Shown here one piece after another: positions 6,760-7,456 of a stretch of DNA of 7,456 nt. Numbering within the stretch: position 1 is the first letter of the stretch; each line of letters starts with the position of its first letter. This DNA comes from Acholeplasmataceae bacterium (lineage in GTDB: Bacteria; Bacillota_I; Bacilli_A; Acholeplasmatales; Acholeplasmataceae). Under the pieces are notes generated by a model that ran no database searches, had not been told where the DNA came from, and worked only from the letters and a program-made list of their open reading frames with translations. The translations under genes and the position numbers were made by a program. The stretch covers positions 1-7,456 of the forward strand of contig JAFGTI010000126.1 in NCBI GenBank assembly GCA_016934175.1. Direction: 5' to 3'.

Positions 6760-6761
6760 AA
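6747..6761. promoter_or_regulatory. Fur/PerR-type 7-1-7 palindrome
   Basis: TTATGATTATCATAA is a perfect 7-1-7 inverted repeat. Firmicute Fur-family operators have this architecture: PerR consensus TTATAATnATTATAA (one difference per half here) and Fur consensus TGATAATnATTATCA (two per half). It sits about 160 bp upstream of the peptidase start, upstream of its candidate -35, and directly over the -10 of the possible divergent promoter. The regulator is inferred. An AT-rich palindrome by chance is possible. Confidence 0.4.
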
Positions 6762-7051
6762 ACAATCCTCTTGAAGAACTACACTAGCATGTGTTTCAAA
6801 TCCAACAAGAATCACGACTAAGTTAATGTCAGGACTTGTCCAATAATATCATTTTCAAGTAACATTTAATTTAGTTTATTAATACCTATATTACAATTTT
6901 ATCATGTGTATTAAAATCACAACAGGGCGTATCTGTCCCAATCTCATACAAATTGGTTTATTTTTCTAACATTTTAAATAATATTTGCTCTATTCACACG
7001 AAATTATTGACGAAGCCTAACTACCGAGCATCATACAATTTTTATCCAAAA

Positions 7052-7146
7052 TATGTTTACCTATACAAGCAGATATGTTCTCACAATCAAGACTTTATGT
7101 TTACCCATACGAGGTTAAATGAAAAACCGTATGTTTCCACAATCAA
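7052..7146. repeat. Degenerate two-unit tandem repeat (A-B-A-B)
   Basis: Block A (TATGTTTACCYATAC) occurs at 7052-7066 and 7096-7110, matching at 14 of 15 positions. Block B (TATGTTYYCACAATCAA) occurs at 7074-7090 and 7130-7146, matching at 15 of 17. The order A-B-A-B implies a duplicated unit of about 45 bp in which the second A-B spacer has grown by 12 bp. All blocks begin TATGTT, so A and B may themselves be related. Confidence 0.55.
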
Positions 7147-7164
7147 AAATATGCAAGAGCATAT

Positions 7165-7207
7165 CAAAAAAGGCCACCTGAAAGTTATTTCTAACTTCAA
7201 GTGGCCT
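7165..7207 (-). terminator. Rho-independent terminator with no visible gene
   Basis: AGGCCAC (7171-7177) pairs with GTGGCCT (7201-7207). After one mismatch the stem continues (TGAA-GTTA with TAAC-TTCA, one bulged A) to a TTTC tetraloop. On the minus strand the hairpin runs straight into six T (7171-7166). It should end a leftward transcript from the right, yet no minus-strand gene is seen in the 250 bp to the window edge. Confidence 0.85.
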
Positions 7208-7369
7208 ATCTCATTTGATAAAATTCAAAATATCAACATTAAAACGGTTATTTTATGGCTAAAAGCCGTTATTTTCATCATTTTATTGAAAGCAATGAGG
7301 TCGATTCCTTGTGTATGGTTAATATGAAATTGCTTTGTCAAAAGGTGTGGTCTGTATGGATGTTATAAG

Positions 7370-7397
7370 TGAACTGACTCTCTTTTGTTGGAGAATA
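7370..7397 (-). repeat. Third, partial copy of the inverted-repeat inner end
   Basis: On the minus strand this reads TATTCTCCAAC, six bases, then GAGTCAGTTCA. Positions 3819-3846 on the plus strand read TATTCTCCAAC, six bases, then GAGTCATTTCA. That is 21 of 22 identical arm positions with the same 6-bp spacing; only the central six differ. It is oriented opposite to the left copy, so the two face each other across about 3.5 kb. Confidence 0.45.
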
Positions 7398-7456
7398 TAT
7401 TAATGAACCTACACCTATTATATTCTATTTATAACTGTATTTCTATAGTCAATAGG

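Larger units (their letters stand above)
6765..7456. other. Non-coding stretch, no credible gene
   Basis: I find no open frame with a ribosome-binding site, sensible composition or recognisable product on either strand. A 124-codon plus frame (6953-7327) starts at TTG without a Shine-Dalgarno and runs straight through the terminator hairpin at 7171-7207. It is therefore taken as spurious. From the right edge all minus-strand frames close within about 13 codons. The stretch holds a degenerate tandem repeat, a terminator and a partial copy of the inverted repeat, and looks like decayed DNA. Confidence 0.5.

Noticed and set aside
7052..7146. CRISPR array
   Set aside because: There are only two copies of each block, spacing is unequal, repeats are imperfect, and no cas gene is present.
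7241..7270. Hairpin around AACGG and CCGTT as a second terminator
   Set aside because: The stem is only 5 bp, the competing inner GGCT/AGCC pairing is mutually exclusive, and the T-tract is weak.
6953..7327. 124-codon plus-strand open frame
   Set aside because: It starts at TTG without a Shine-Dalgarno, has no recognisable product, and runs through a tandem repeat and a strong terminator hairpin of the opposite strand. It is best explained as a chance frame.
7418..7456. Partial minus-strand gene entering from the right edge
   Set aside because: At most 12-13 codons are open before a stop, too short to support a call.

Overview
The window is AT-rich DNA from a low-GC Gram-positive-type bacterium. 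Every tryptophan in the recognisable genes is TGG, and pepF ends in an in-frame TGA, so the standard code is used. That argues against Mycoplasma/Spiroplasma and fits Acholeplasma-like Mollicutes, Erysipelotrichia or other low-GC Firmicutes. The exact lineage cannot be fixed from the sequence.

Layout: all four convincing protein genes lie on the minus strand. The left half (213-3602) is housekeeping: oligoendopeptidase F (pepF), then a bifunctional NAD(P)HX epimerase/dehydratase (nnr) downstream of it. Each has a candidate promoter close to its start, a clear Shine-Dalgarno, and a non-ATG start codon chosen here from the ribosome-binding-site spacing.

From about 3612 to 4640 there is no intact gene. 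The stretch holds two inverted ~64-bp repeats (3784-3846 and 4141-4204) that look like a MITE or REP-type element. A frameshifted plus-strand coding remnant (4216-4505) follows, resembling the C-terminal tail of a large serine recombinase. A strong minus-strand terminator (4527-4566) closes the operon to its right.

The right half (4640-6584) is a two-gene minus-strand operon: a secreted papain-fold cysteine peptidase (5451-6584), then a lipoprotein of unknown function 28 nt downstream (4640-5422). Upstream of it (6660-6765) is a compact regulatory patch: a 10-bp inverted repeat whose arms each hold a TTGTTA -35-like box facing outward, and a perfect 7-1-7 palindrome resembling a Fur/PerR-family operator. 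From 6765 to the right edge I see no credible gene, only a degenerate tandem repeat, an orphan minus-strand terminator and a third partial copy of the repeat found at 3819-3846, in inverted orientation. The two partial copies bracket the protease-lipoprotein operon and the recombinase remnant, so this part may be an acquired, decayed mobile segment next to a stable housekeeping block.
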